A stretch of 64,000 nt of DNA from an uncultured Eubacteriales bacterium (lineage in GTDB: Bacteria; Bacillota; Clostridia; Christensenellales; CAG-138), in the NCBI GenBank assembly GCA_900544965.1, contig UQXE01000007.1, positions 3,860-67,859 on the forward strand, read 5' to 3'. A program made the translations under genes and the position numbers. Within the stretch, counting starts at the first letter, position 1. Each line of letters begins with the position of its first letter. Of the stretch, positions 36,962 through 46,917 are shown piece by piece. The notes under the pieces are model-generated. The model searched no databases, was not told where the DNA came from, and was given only the letters and a program-made list of their open reading frames with translations.

Positions 36962-37843
36962 TTAATCTGGGACAAAGATATTCAGTGCCCCTGGGATTAT
37001 TTCGAAAGTTACGGGCGTACTGGAACCAAGCTCGCCGTCGAGGTTGATGCTGTGGCTTACGGAACTCTCAATCCTAAGCTTCCTTGCCGTAAAATAATCC
37101 ACAGGCTTTTTATTTATATGGCGTCCTTTTATAAAAGCGGGGAGCAGCGATAAAAATTTTATCAAGCCCACCTTTTTTATCAGACACACGTCAAGCTTGC
37201 CGTCGAATGGGTCGGACGAAGGGGAAACGTTCATTCCTCCTCCATAATGGGTTCCATTGGCCACTGCTACAAGCAAGGCCTCCACATTGATTTCCCTGCC
37301 GTCGGCAGTTAGGTGCATATGAATAGGCTTTAGTGACAATATAGCCTGCATTACACCCAATATATAGGGGAGCATACCGCCAAAGCGGCGCTTGAACTTT
37401 TCGGTGCGCACTATTACCTCGGTATCAAAGCCGAAGCCGGCCACGTTTGCAAAAGCGCATCCGTTGGCTATGCCCATGTCCATGGGCCGTACGCATCCCC
37501 GGAACAGAACGTTAAGCGCTCCTCTGGGATCAAACGGAATCTTCAGGGCTCTGGCGAGATCGTTGCCGGTACCAAATGGAAGTATTCCCATGACAAGGTC
37601 CTTTTGCCCCATAACCACCTGAGCTGTTTCGCGGACCGTGCCATCGCCTCCTACGGCTACGATTTTCTTATGGTCATCCTCGACAGCGCTCCGGACGAGT
37701 TCGGAAACATGGCCCGATCCCTTGCTGAAAACATACGTATAAGCGATCCCCTCTTTGTCCATAATATCCTTCGCTTCGCTGAAGAGCCGCTTGGAATTGC
37801 CAGCTCCCGCAATGGGATTGACGATAAAGTGGTAGTTATCCAT
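36962..37843 (-). CDS. Diacylglycerol/lipid kinase (YegS/BmrU type)
   Basis: Soluble lipid kinase of 293 residues. The N-terminus HFIVNPIAGAGNSKR, the GGDGTVRETAQ phosphate-binding motif and GTGNDLARAL are diagnostic of the DAGK catalytic domain; the second domain contains GGGMNVSP. It phosphorylates diacylglycerol or a related lipid with ATP. GGAGG precedes the ATG at 37843; an upstream in-frame ATG at 37915 is not supported. Confidence 0.9.
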   Translation of the reverse strand: MDNYHFIVNPIAGAGNSKRLFSEAKDIMDKEGIAYTYVFSKGSGHVSELVRSAVEDDHKKIVAVGGDGTVRETAQVVMGQKDLVMGILPFGTGNDLARALKIPFDPRGALNVLFRGCVRPMDMGIANGCAFANVAGFGFDTEVIVRTEKFKRRFGGMLPYILGVMQAILSLKPIHMHLTADGREINVEALLVAVANGTHYGGGMNVSPSSDPFDGKLDVCLIKKVGLIKFLSLLPAFIKGRHINKKPVDYFTARKLRIESSVSHSINLDGELGSSTPVTFEIIPGALNIFVPD

Positions 37844-38059
37844 ACGCCCTCCGGAAGCGAAGAAATACATGGCAACTCTTATGATAGTATAAAATGGGCG
37901 AAATGTACAGCGCACATGTGTTAATTTGATATGACGGGGTGAAAATAGCCGCGGCGCGTCATGATTATTGCGGGTTTTGTATAATATAAGTTGGGTTGTT
38001 GTGGATTGAACCGATGTAGGGTATAATACAATGACGTTTCAAAGCAAAAGGAGTCCAAT

Positions 38060-38893
38060 TTGCCTATGCTTAGCTTTAATAAATCCCACGGGTTGGGAAA
38101 CGACTTCATAATAATTGACGACCGCAAGGACGGCATATCCGATTATGCTTCCCTGGCAAGGCGGTTATGCGACAGATTTACAGGCGTAGGCGCGGATGGG
38201 CTCTTGGTGCTGCTAGAATCCCACGTATGCAATGTGAGAATGAGGATCTTCAACAGCGACGGGAGCGAAGCCCAGATGTGCGGCAACGGCATACGGTGTT
38301 TTGCAAAATATGTGTACGAAAAGGGTATTATAACACAGCCGGAATTCAGCGTAGAAACAAGGGGCGGAGTGATGCGTCCCCGCCTTAACCTCAACCGCGG
38401 CGCTGTTGAAAGCGTAACCGTGGATATGGGTACGCCCATGTTTGGGCGCGCTTCCATACCAATGCTGGGCAAGGGGCGGTTTTTGATGCAGAAGATCAGG
38501 GTGCTTAACCGTGAATTTACGGTTTCAAGCATGTTTATGACGATCCCGCATACAGTGGTGTTTGTCGATGATATAAGCTCTATAGACGTAGGCCGGTATG
38601 GTCCGGCGATTGAACGTCATCCCCTGTATCCCGAAGGTACGAATGTCAACTTTGTTCAGGTGCTGGATTCGGGTTCAATAGCGGCGAGACCGTGGGAGCG
38701 CGGCTGCGGGATAACTCTGGCGTGCGGCACAGGGGCTTCGGCCTCAGCCGTAGCGTGTGCGCTGGCAGGGCTTACGCGAAGGCGCGTAAGCGTAAACCTG
38801 GAACTGGGAAAGCTGGAGATACTGTACTCCCCAAGCGGGAGAGTATATATGACGGGGCCTGCGGAAAATGTTTTTGAAGGTACTATAAGCTGA
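38060..38893 (+). CDS. dapF: Diaminopimelate epimerase
   Basis: Converts LL- to meso-diaminopimelate for lysine and peptidoglycan synthesis. The two catalytic cysteines are in MCGNGIRCFAKYVYE (first) and ACGTGASAS (second), and the N-terminus has HGLGNDFIIID. Length is 277 residues. AGGAG is six bases before a TTG at 38060 and 12 before an ATG at 38066, so either may be the start. The gene is divergent from the lipid kinase. Confidence 0.95.
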   Translation: MPMLSFNKSHGLGNDFIIIDDRKDGISDYASLARRLCDRFTGVGADGLLVLLESHVCNVRMRIFNSDGSEAQMCGNGIRCFAKYVYEKGIITQPEFSVETRGGVMRPRLNLNRGAVESVTVDMGTPMFGRASIPMLGKGRFLMQKIRVLNREFTVSSMFMTIPHTVVFVDDISSIDVGRYGPAIERHPLYPEGTNVNFVQVLDSGSIAARPWERGCGITLACGTGASASAVACALAGLTRRRVSVNLELGKLEILYSPSGRVYMTGPAENVFEGTIS

Positions 38894-39095
38894 TAAATAT
38901 CCGGCCAATACTGAGTTATGGGCGCAATCCGTTAACTGAGCACAGCTCTATGCATTAATGTATTATATAATGTCGTTTTTGTCCAACTTAATCCAACTTG
39001 ACGATTGCTATTATAAACAAATTAGGGTACAATATATATTATTGACAGCGTTGTATAATAACAAAATGTTATTTTAACAATGCGGCGGAGGAATA

Positions 39096-40985
39096 ATGCA
39101 TCTTAATGATACCGAGCTCTACCTGTTTAACACAGGGGCGAATGCGTATTCGTACCGCGCCCTCGGATGCCACGGGTTTTTAGACGGTGGTCAGAGGTGT
39201 TTTCGGTTTGCGGTGTGGGCTCCCAACGCCAGGTATGTAAACGTAGTGGGCGACTTCAACGGATGGGACTGCACAAAGGGCGTAATGAGCCGGTGCGGCA
39301 CGACAGGCGTATGGGAAGCTGTATTATATGATGTAAAACTGGGGGATTGTTATAAGTTCGCTATACTGACCCAGAGCGGCGAGCTTATATTCAAAGCCGA
39401 CCCGTTCGCGTTTTACAGTCAGGCGCGGCCGGAGACCGCTTCGGTCGTTGCGGACATAGGCGGGTACGCTTGGGGCGACTCGGACTACATGGAACAAAGG
39501 GCGGTAAAGGATCATGTCAGGCTGCCGGTGAGCATATACGAGGTTCACGCGGGTTCTTGGAGAGAAGGCATGTCTTACAGGAAGCTTGCCGAAGAGCTTA
39601 TCCCCTATGTTAAAGAGATGGGATACACCCATATAGAGTTCATGCCCCTTGCCGAACATCCGCTTGATGACAGCTGGGGCTATCAGGTCACGGGTTTTTA
39701 CTCCCCCACCTCAAGGTATGGCTCGCCGCATGACCTGATGTATCTGGTAGACAGCTGCCACCGCGAGGGAATAGGGGTAATACTCGACTGGGTAGGCGGG
39801 CATTTCCCAAGGGATGCGCATGGTTTGCGCGAATTTGACGGCACGCCCATCTTCGAGCATCCTGACAGGCGGAGAAGCGAGCAGAAGCAATGGGGCACGC
39901 TGCTGTTTAACTATGCTAAAAGCGAAGTCAGGAGCTTTCTCATTTCAAACGCGGTATTCTGGCTTAACGAATATCATTTCGACGGGCTAAGGGCCGACGC
40001 GGTAAGCTGCATGCTCTATCTTGATTACGGCAGGGAAGCTGGGGAGTGGATACCCAACCAATATGGCGGGCGCGAGAACCTGGACGCCATACACTTTTTG
40101 GGAGAGCTGTCCGAGACTGTAAGCAGGGAGTGCAGGGGCGCGCTGTTGATTGCGGAGGAGAGCACCTCTTTTCCGAAAGTTACGGAAAAGCCGCCAGAAG
40201 GGGGGCTGGGCTTTGACTTTAAGTGGAATATGGGTTTTATGAACGATACCCTGTCCTATATGTCCATGGACAGCGTATACAGAAAATGGCACCACGATAA
40301 GCTGACGTTTCCGATGGTCTATGCGTTTGACGAGCGTTTTATACTGCCCTTCTCACACGACGAGATGGTGCATGGCAAGCGTTCGCTGATAGGACGGATG
40401 AATGGGACATACGACGAGAGGTTTGCGCAGCTAAGGCTTTTATATGCTTACCAGTATACCCATCCCGGGAAAAAGCTGCTGTTTATGGGCGGAGAGTTCG
40501 CTCAGTTCATTGAATGGGATTTCAGAAAACCGCTTGACTGGTTTTTGCTTGATTATCCCAGACACATGGAAATGCAATCCTTTGTAAAGGCGCTCAATGA
40601 ACTCTACAGCTCTACCCCTGCGCTGTATGGATGCGATACGGGCTGGGATGGCTTTGAGTGGGTAAGCGTTGACGACCGTGAGAGGGGAATTATAGCATAC
40701 ATACGCACAGGGCTTGACGATGGGGAAAGGGTGATGTGCGTTTTAAACTTTACCGCGTTGCCTGCTGAGAGCTATAGGCTGCGCCTGAATAAACCGGCTG
40801 GCTTTACAAGGCTGCTGAGCACCTCGGAGGAGCGCTTTGGGGGCTGGGACCGTGAACAGGACAGAACGGTTTTAAGTTCCATGGACGAATTTGGGTGCTT
40901 TGTGGATATTTCAATAGGCGGCTATGAGGGAGCTGTATGGCGCATGGATATTGACGGCGGGACTTATGCCGCTAAATCGCGCTGA
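39096..40985 (+). CDS. glgB: 1,4-alpha-glucan branching enzyme
   Basis: Adds alpha-1,6 branches during glycogen synthesis. It has an N-terminal carbohydrate-binding/early-set domain (FAVWAPNARYVNVVGDFNGW, about 35-55) and a GH13 barrel. The nucleophile Asp is in FDGLRADAVSCML, the acid/base Glu in LLIAEESTSFP, and the third carboxylate in FSHDEMVHGK. At 629 residues it is the short form. CGGAGG precedes the start. It heads the glg group; 186 bases separate it from glgC. Confidence 0.96.
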   Translation: MHLNDTELYLFNTGANAYSYRALGCHGFLDGGQRCFRFAVWAPNARYVNVVGDFNGWDCTKGVMSRCGTTGVWEAVLYDVKLGDCYKFAILTQSGELIFKADPFAFYSQARPETASVVADIGGYAWGDSDYMEQRAVKDHVRLPVSIYEVHAGSWREGMSYRKLAEELIPYVKEMGYTHIEFMPLAEHPLDDSWGYQVTGFYSPTSRYGSPHDLMYLVDSCHREGIGVILDWVGGHFPRDAHGLREFDGTPIFEHPDRRRSEQKQWGTLLFNYAKSEVRSFLISNAVFWLNEYHFDGLRADAVSCMLYLDYGREAGEWIPNQYGGRENLDAIHFLGELSETVSRECRGALLIAEESTSFPKVTEKPPEGGLGFDFKWNMGFMNDTLSYMSMDSVYRKWHHDKLTFPMVYAFDERFILPFSHDEMVHGKRSLIGRMNGTYDERFAQLRLLYAYQYTHPGKKLLFMGGEFAQFIEWDFRKPLDWFLLDYPRHMEMQSFVKALNELYSSTPALYGCDTGWDGFEWVSVDDRERGIIAYIRTGLDDGERVMCVLNFTALPAESYRLRLNKPAGFTRLLSTSEERFGGWDREQDRTVLSSMDEFGCFVDISIGGYEGAVWRMDIDGGTYAAKSR

Positions 40986-41172
40986 CGACCGGCGGGGCGG
41001 GTTACGATATATTGATGATTATTACTGATGCGTGAAACTGCGAGCGCTGAATGCGCCGGCTGAGGTATGCTCCACCGGAAACAGGAGAGATTTTACCGGC
41101 AATAGGGTGGGGATATGCAAATAAATTGAGCTATAAGTATTCCGCGTTCGCTATAATTGGGGGGTGTAAACT

Positions 41173-42405
41173 ATGAGAAAGAAAAAACTCATCGCAATGC
41201 TTCTTGCCGGAGGGCAGGGCAGCCGCCTGGGGGTACTTACAAATCATATGGCAAAACCAGCTGTACCCTTTGGAGGCAAGTACCGTATAATAGACTTTCC
41301 TCTATCAAATTGCGTGAATTCGGACATCGATACGGTTGGCGTGTTAACCCAGTATGAACCCCTCGCCCTGAATGCGTATATAGGTACGGGCCAGGCCTGG
41401 GATCTTGACCGTACATCGGGTGGAGTATATGTCCTTCCGCCGTTTGTTTCTGGAAACAGCGGGCGCTGGTATTCCGGTACGGCAAACGCGGTATATCAGA
41501 ACATGGCGTTTATCGATCAGTACGACCCCGATCACGTCCTTATACTGTCAGGAGACCATATCTATAAGATGGATTACAGCGAGATGTTCAAACAGCATCT
41601 CAAGAAGGGCGCCGACGCCACAATAGCCGTGCTTAGGGTGCCTATGGACGAGGCGGGGCGTTTTGGCATAATGGACGTAGACGGGGATGAGCGGATAATT
41701 GAATTTGAGGAGAAGCCCAGAGCGCCCAAGAGCGACAGGGCGTCGATGGGGATATACATATTTTCATGGGACATACTCAAGCGTTATCTGGCTGAAGACG
41801 CCAAAGACCCTGATTCACAGAATGATTTTGGCAAAAACGTAATACCCAGCATGCTAAAAAGCGGCTGTAATATGTATGCGTATAACTTCAAGGGTTACTG
41901 GAAGGACGTCGGAACGATTCAAAGCCTTTGGGACGCGAACATGGATCTTCTCGACGAGCCGCCAAAGCTGGACTTGTATGATAATAATTGGAGGATCTAC
42001 AGCCGCAGCGCGATAATGCCTCCCCACTACGCGGGTGCTGAAGCGGTGATTCAAAAATCAATAGTTCCTGAGGGCGCCGTAGTTTATGGCGCCGTAAAGC
42101 ACAGCGTCCTGTTCGCGGGAGCGGTTATTGAGGAGGGCGCTGTTGTAGAGGATTCTGTAATAATGCATAACAGCGTCGTAAAGCGGGGAGCGCGCGTAAA
42201 GAAAACCATCCTCGGGGAGGGCGCCGTCATAGGCGATTACGCTGTTGTGGGCGCCGCCTGCCTTGACGGCGACCCGCAGTTTGACAATACGCTGACAGGG
42301 GATATAACCCTTATCGGAAACGCGATAAGCATTCCGGCCAAAAAGAGGGTGCCTACGGGAATGATCGTTGTTCAGCGGACGCTTGACTTGCTAAAGGAGG
42401 TGTGA
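41173..42405 (+). CDS. glgC: Glucose-1-phosphate adenylyltransferase
   Basis: Makes ADP-glucose from glucose-1-phosphate and ATP, the committed step of glycogen synthesis. [11 protein letters not shown] at residues 14-24 is the nucleotide loop, IEFEEKP binds the sugar phosphate, and the C-terminal third is a left-handed beta-helix with repeated GAVVE-type hexapeptides. Length is 410 residues. The downstream glgD starts five bases after its stop. Confidence 0.96.
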   Translation: MRKKKLIAMLLAGGQGSRLGVLTNHMAKPAVPFGGKYRIIDFPLSNCVNSDIDTVGVLTQYEPLALNAYIGTGQAWDLDRTSGGVYVLPPFVSGNSGRWYSGTANAVYQNMAFIDQYDPDHVLILSGDHIYKMDYSEMFKQHLKKGADATIAVLRVPMDEAGRFGIMDVDGDERIIEFEEKPRAPKSDRASMGIYIFSWDILKRYLAEDAKDPDSQNDFGKNVIPSMLKSGCNMYAYNFKGYWKDVGTIQSLWDANMDLLDEPPKLDLYDNNWRIYSRSAIMPPHYAGAEAVIQKSIVPEGAVVYGAVKHSVLFAGAVIEEGAVVEDSVIMHNSVVKRGARVKKTILGEGAVIGDYAVVGAACLDGDPQFDNTLTGDITLIGNAISIPAKKRVPTGMIVVQRTLDLLKEV

Positions 42406-42409
42406 TCGT

Positions 42410-43534
42410 ATGACCGGCAATGCGTTTGGGCTTATATATACCGGCGAATCCAACATGCAGCTAAGGGAGCTGACATATTCGCGTTCAATAGCGGCCGTGC
42501 CGTTTGGCGGGAGATACCGCTGCATAGATTTTGTGCTGTCATGCATGGTTAACTCGGGAGTGCTGAATGTTGGACTTATAACTCAGAGAAACTACCATTC
42601 GCTGATGGATCACCTAGGCACGGGCAAGGAGTGGGACCTGAACCGAAAGCGGGACGGCCTGTTCATCCTCCCACCGTTTGTGACCAAGGAAAATACAGGC
42701 ATCTATAGGGGCACGGTCGACGCTCTTCGCTCCGTAATGGGTTACGTAAGACGAAGCTCTCAGAGGTACTGTATACTCACCGGAAGCCATACAATCTATA
42801 ATACAACATATAATGAAATGATAGATTATCACATCCAAAAGGGTGCGGATGTGACCATAATGTACAACGATGAAAAAAGCTTCAATCCTGACGACCAGTT
42901 TGACGATCTTAGGTTAAGCTTAAACGCGGACGGTCGTGTAAACGATCTGGAGATAGACCCGTACAGGCCCAAAACCAGCCACCAGTCATGCGATGTAATG
43001 ATACTTGAAAAGACGCTGCTTGAGTACCTGGTGGAGGAAGCCGCCGCACATGCCAGCCATGACTTTATCAGGGATATCCTTATAAAAAAGGTCAATACGC
43101 TCAAAATATACGGATACAGGTATGAAGGCTATGTTGCCCGTTTAAGCTCCATGAGCGTTTATTACGGGCATAATATGGATCTAATGAAGCCTGAGGTCAG
43201 GGCCGATATATTCAATCCCGATCATCCGATATATACAAAGGTTAAAGACGAGGTGCCCGCGCGTTATGGCCATAACTCAAAGGTGAAGAACTCGTTTATT
43301 GCGGACGGCTGCGTCATAGAGGGGACGGTGGAGAACAGCATCCTGTTCAGGGGCGTAAGAATCGCCGAGGGAGCTGTTGTGAGAAACTCAATTATTATGC
43401 AGGCTACAGACGTTCAAGAGGGCTGCGACATAGATTACGTAATAACCGATAAAGGCGTTGTAATCAAGCGGGGAAGGCGGCTTTCAGGGCATAACAGCTT
43501 CCCTGTCGTGCTTAGAAAGGGAATGACGGTTTAG
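42410..43534 (+). CDS. glgD: GlgD subunit of ADP-glucose pyrophosphorylase
   Basis: Paralogue of GlgC that in Bacillota forms a mixed complex with it and raises its activity. The N-terminal loop is degenerate (FGLIYTGESNMQLREL in place of GGxGxRL), as expected for the regulatory subunit. It has 374 residues with a C-terminal beta-helix. AAAGGAGGTG precedes the start. Confidence 0.95.
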   Translation: MTGNAFGLIYTGESNMQLRELTYSRSIAAVPFGGRYRCIDFVLSCMVNSGVLNVGLITQRNYHSLMDHLGTGKEWDLNRKRDGLFILPPFVTKENTGIYRGTVDALRSVMGYVRRSSQRYCILTGSHTIYNTTYNEMIDYHIQKGADVTIMYNDEKSFNPDDQFDDLRLSLNADGRVNDLEIDPYRPKTSHQSCDVMILEKTLLEYLVEEAAAHASHDFIRDILIKKVNTLKIYGYRYEGYVARLSSMSVYYGHNMDLMKPEVRADIFNPDHPIYTKVKDEVPARYGHNSKVKNSFIADGCVIEGTVENSILFRGVRIAEGAVVRNSIIMQATDVQEGCDIDYVITDKGVVIKRGRRLSGHNSFPVVLRKGMTV

Positions 43535-43595
43535 CTTGATCATAGCTTTTAAAGCGGCGTTTTCGTACATACATTAATGTGCTTGGAGGTAAATC

Positions 43596-45029
43596 ATGAA
43601 AGCCTTATTTCTATCAGCCGAAGCAACCCCATTCATTAAGACAGGCGGTCTTGCCGATGTAGCGGGTACGCTCCCGCGCGCGCTTAGGGCTGAAGGCGTT
43701 AAACCGGTGCTGATGATGCCGCTTTATGGGCAAATTGATGAAAAATATAAAAAGCGAATGAAGGTCCTGACTGAGTTTACCGTAGAACTGGGGTGGCGCA
43801 AGCAGCCATGCGTTGTGAGGGGATTAACGAAAAATTACATCCGCTGCTACTTTATCGAAAACGATTATTATTTCAACAGGGATTACATCTATGGCTCAGG
43901 AACGGATGAGGCGGAAAGATACGCGTTTTTTTGCCGCGCCGCATTGGAATCGCTTAAGCATCTGCGCATTCGCCCTGATTTGATACACTGTAATGACTGG
44001 CATACAGGAATGGTACCCCTGCTGTTAAAAACCCAGTATTTGAATCACTACAAGTATAAGGGCGTAAAAACCCTGTTTACCATACATAACCTGAGATATC
44101 AGGGAGTGTTCGACTGGGCGAATGTGCATGACCTGCTCAATATAGGACCGGAGCACTTTGTGCCGGATGGAATAGAATATTATGGCGGCGCAAGCTTTAT
44201 GAAGGCGGGAATCGCATATTCTGACGCGGTAAATACGGTAAGTCCCACATACGCGGTTGAAATACAAACCCCCGCATATGGGGAGGGCCTTGACGGCCTG
44301 CTTAGAAGCAGGAGCATCGCGCTAAGCGGTATCATGAACGGGATAGACATGGATGAATACAACCCATCCACCGATAAGGAACTGCCCGCTGGATATAGCG
44401 CTGAGAACCAAAGAGGGAAGCAGCTTAATAAGGCGGCCCTGCAACGAAAGCTTGGACTGTATGAAAGGCCGGACATACCTTTGATAGGAATTGTTTCGAG
44501 GCTTACCGAGCAAAAGGGGTTTTCCCTGATAGCGCAGGCTGCCGAACGGATTGTTGACCTTAATATTCAGCTGGCCGTATTGGGAAAAGGTGAAGCGAGG
44601 TTTGAAGCGCTGTTCAGGCGAATGGCGGATTTAAGGCCGAATATGATAGCTTACCTTCCTGAACAGAATGAAGGCTTGGCGCGCATGGTGTACGGCGGGG
44701 CGGATATGTTCCTTATGCCGTCAATGTACGAACCATGCGGAATATCGCAGCTGATTGCCATGCGATACGGAACGCTGCCGATAGTTAGGGAGACGGGCGG
44801 ACTAAAGGACAGCGTTGAGCCGTATAACGCTTTTACAGGCGAGGGAACGGGCTTTACATTTTCGCATTATTCTTCCGACGATATGCTGGGAGCAATTATC
44901 AGAGCGTGTGAATGCCATGCGGATGAAGCAGCCTGGGGAAGGCTGATATCAAGGGCAATGACCAGGGACTTTAGCTGGGGGGCCTCTGCCAGGGAGTATA
45001 CGGACCTGTATCAAAGGCTCTTTGGGTGA
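43596..45029 (+). CDS. glgA: Glycogen synthase (ADP-glucose type)
   Basis: GT5 glycosyltransferase that extends alpha-1,4-glucan from ADP-glucose. The substrate lysine motif KTGGLADVAGTLPRAL is near residue 15; the C-terminal donor site shows MPSMYEPCGISQL. Length is 477 residues. TTGGAGG precedes the start. A terminator follows, closing glgCDA. Confidence 0.97.
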   Translation: MKALFLSAEATPFIKTGGLADVAGTLPRALRAEGVKPVLMMPLYGQIDEKYKKRMKVLTEFTVELGWRKQPCVVRGLTKNYIRCYFIENDYYFNRDYIYGSGTDEAERYAFFCRAALESLKHLRIRPDLIHCNDWHTGMVPLLLKTQYLNHYKYKGVKTLFTIHNLRYQGVFDWANVHDLLNIGPEHFVPDGIEYYGGASFMKAGIAYSDAVNTVSPTYAVEIQTPAYGEGLDGLLRSRSIALSGIMNGIDMDEYNPSTDKELPAGYSAENQRGKQLNKAALQRKLGLYERPDIPLIGIVSRLTEQKGFSLIAQAAERIVDLNIQLAVLGKGEARFEALFRRMADLRPNMIAYLPEQNEGLARMVYGGADMFLMPSMYEPCGISQLIAMRYGTLPIVRETGGLKDSVEPYNAFTGEGTGFTFSHYSSDDMLGAIIRACECHADEAAWGRLISRAMTRDFSWGASAREYTDLYQRLFG

Positions 45030-45051
45030 TTTGTAAATTGTTATATTATAG

Positions 45052-45080
45052 CCTGGCTCTGAAAAGATTGCCAGGTTTTT
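45052..45080 (+). terminator. Terminator of the glg genes
   Basis: CCTGGC (45052-45057) pairs with GCCAGG (45070-45075), followed by TTTTT. Confidence 0.6.
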
Positions 45081-45161
45081 CAATTTACACTTTATTAACA
45101 AAGCTTGTCCATATATAATGATAGAATCAATGTAAGATAAAATACTTAGGGGAAACGGCTT

Positions 45162-45983
45162 ATGCGTATTAGGTTTAAAATTTTTGCGGCGGTTGCCATG
45201 ATACTGATCCCAGTGTTGCTATCGGGATGCAGCAGCGGTATTTCATTAGGGTCGTCCGATGCTGCAATCGGGCTTATCATAGATAATTCAGCGGATCAAA
45301 CCCCTGTGAACACGCCCCATGTCTCAAGCGAACCGCCTGAGACAAAGGCGGGAAACGCCTTTAGCTATAGCGCTGATATGCCAAAGCCATCAGGATATAT
45401 ATCCATATTGGTAAATGTGGATAATCAGCTTGATGAAAACTTTATACCTAGCAATCTTGCACGGATAAGGAATTACATTAATCCCGAGTTGCTGACATTG
45501 AGGAATGAGGACGAAATGGCCAACAGGGAGGCTGTGGAAGCGCTGAAGGATATGCTAACCGAGGCCAGCTTTGATGGGATTACGGGCTTTTATCTTGAGG
45601 ACGCATATAGAACCTACCGTGAACAGCTTGTGCTGTGGGAGATTAAGCAGAAGGAGTCGCCGGGCTATGGAAGCGACCTTAGCGTGCCGTTATCTACAGC
45701 ATATCCAAGTGCAAGCGAACATCTGACCGGCCTTGCATTTGATTTGGGCGCCTGCGGGTCAGGCGTGATAAGGGATTTTAACTCCGAGCAGGGGCAATGG
45801 CTTATAAGCAACGCTCACCGCTTTGGCTTTATCCACAGGTATCCCGACGAAAAAGCTGACATTACGGGAATAATATTTGAACCGTGGCATTTTAGGTATG
45901 TGGGAGAGGATATCGCATCCTATATATACGATAACCGGCTTACGCTTGAAGAGTATTACTCAAGGCTGGAGCCTGCGGATTAA
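45162..45983 (+). CDS. VanY-family D,D-carboxypeptidase lipoprotein
   Basis: Extracellular zinc peptidase that trims the last D-Ala from peptidoglycan stem peptides. A signal peptide with lipobox LLSGC leads to a Ser/Thr-rich linker and the peptidase M15B domain. Zinc ligands can be read in SEHLTGLAFDLG (His and Asp) and EPWHFRYVG (His). Length is 273 residues. No vanR/S/X genes lie nearby, so this is a housekeeping wall enzyme rather than a resistance gene. Confidence 0.88.
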   Translation: MRIRFKIFAAVAMILIPVLLSGCSSGISLGSSDAAIGLIIDNSADQTPVNTPHVSSEPPETKAGNAFSYSADMPKPSGYISILVNVDNQLDENFIPSNLARIRNYINPELLTLRNEDEMANREAVEALKDMLTEASFDGITGFYLEDAYRTYREQLVLWEIKQKESPGYGSDLSVPLSTAYPSASEHLTGLAFDLGACGSGVIRDFNSEQGQWLISNAHRFGFIHRYPDEKADITGIIFEPWHFRYVGEDIASYIYDNRLTLEEYYSRLEPAD

Positions 45984-46023
45984 CAAAATCTACGGATATT
46001 ATGTAGATTTAAACAAATAGCCC

Positions 46024-46052
46024 TTGCATTTTTGCTCCGGCTGGTGTATAAT
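46024..46052 (+). promoter_or_regulatory. Promoter of tRNA-Ala
   Basis: TTGCAT (46024-46029), 17-base spacer, TATAAT (46047-46052), 12 bases before the mature tRNA. Confidence 0.65.
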
Positions 46053-46064
46053 GTCTTTCGGCCC

Positions 46065-46140
46065 GGGGGCGTGGCTCAGTTGGTAGAGCGATGCGTTCGC
46101 AACGCATAGGCCAGGGGTTCGAATCCCCTCGTCTCCACCA
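46065..46140 (+). tRNA. tRNA-Ala (anticodon CGC)
   Basis: Seventy-six bases fold into a full cloverleaf with encoded CCA. The acceptor stem GGGGGCG/CGTCTCC includes a G3-U70 pair, the main alanine identity element. The anticodon stem ATGCG/CGCAT encloses TTCGCAA, giving anticodon CGC (codon GCG). A T-loop TTCGAAT is present. The decayed mobile region begins directly after it. Confidence 0.96.
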
Positions 46141-46197
46141 AAACTGGACACCAATTTTGATACAATGCGTATCGAAGCGGGTGTCCAGTTTCTTTTT
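46140..46197 (+). terminator. Terminator of the tRNA gene
   Basis: AAACTGGACACC pairs with GGTGTCCAGTTT over 12 bases and is followed by CTTTTTG. Confidence 0.65.
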
Positions 46198-46530
46198 GCA
46201 AAAGTCCCTATTTGTAAGGGTTTTCATACACCTTTTAATGAAAGCAGGCCCTGCGGTAACCAAAGAATGGTTGCCGTAGAGCCTATTTGTATTTTTGCGT
46301 ATGAATTTTTTAATTAAAGGTCTGGAGGGTGTGCATTGGGTTCAGTGGAATAATTAAAAGGTGCAACGGAGATTCCACTGCTAATAAGGGCTTCCGAGGT
46401 CATGTACCGACTTTGAGAGCCCTCATTTCATGTATTTAATTGTGATGCTGCCACTCGGCAACGTTGTTGGGTGTGATCCATGCGATGTAGTGAGAAACGA
46501 ATAATTACAATATGGGATAGAATTAAAAGG

Positions 46531-46850
46531 TTACGAGAAATGCTCCTCTACTATCGCATTTAGCTGCGTTGCAATCTCCGAAAAAACTTGGTTCAAATCA
46601 AGCGTTTTCACGCTGATTTTGTTGCCGCTCATTTGATAGCTGTTGTCTGGTTGGATTGCCTCATCTGTTGCGGCATATAAAAGCATACCAGATACCCGAT
46701 GCGGTTTGCTGCCAAACTCTGTGTCCTTATTTTTTACATAGGTCAACAACACGGCCGGTGACTATGACGACATTATCAAAAATAATCTTGTTATCCGCAT
46801 CGTGCAGCGAAGTAAGGCGGTGCGCCAGCCGCAACCATCACCAACTGGTA
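46531..46850 (-). pseudogene. Joined fragments of HsdR (type I restriction) and McrC
   Basis: On the minus strand, 46850-46745 encodes LAHRLTSLHDADNKIIFDNV, then VIVTGRVVD, close to the motor-domain segment of type I restriction subunit R. From about 46740 to 46531 another frame encodes SGMLLYAATDEAIQPDNSYQ and ends KTLDLNQVFSEIATQLNAIV..., the C-terminal end of McrC-like restriction proteins. The two meet near 46740 in different frames. Neither is functional. This records the loss of at least two restriction systems at this spot. Confidence 0.55.
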
Positions 46851-46908
46851 CAAAGAGGTCTACGAGCCGACCTACGGCGCAAACTCATCTGTAACAACTT
46901 AACGGAGG
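46846..46908 (+). pseudogene. 3' end of a phage major tail protein
   Basis: The frame encodes ITNWYKEVYEPTYGANSS and stops 10 bases before the tail chaperone gene. Position and the short spacing suggest the C-terminus of the tail tube protein, with the rest deleted at the junction with the restriction fragments. Weak call. Confidence 0.35.
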
Positions 46909-46917
46909 GAACGGAAC

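Noticed and set aside
45162..45983. Vancomycin resistance gene
   Set aside because: A VanY-like fold alone does not indicate resistance; no vanH/A/X or two-component genes are nearby.
46009..46263. 84-codon minus-strand frame with RGDSNPWPMRCERIALPTEP
   Set aside because: It is the antisense reading of the tRNA-Ala gene, a well-known false gene.
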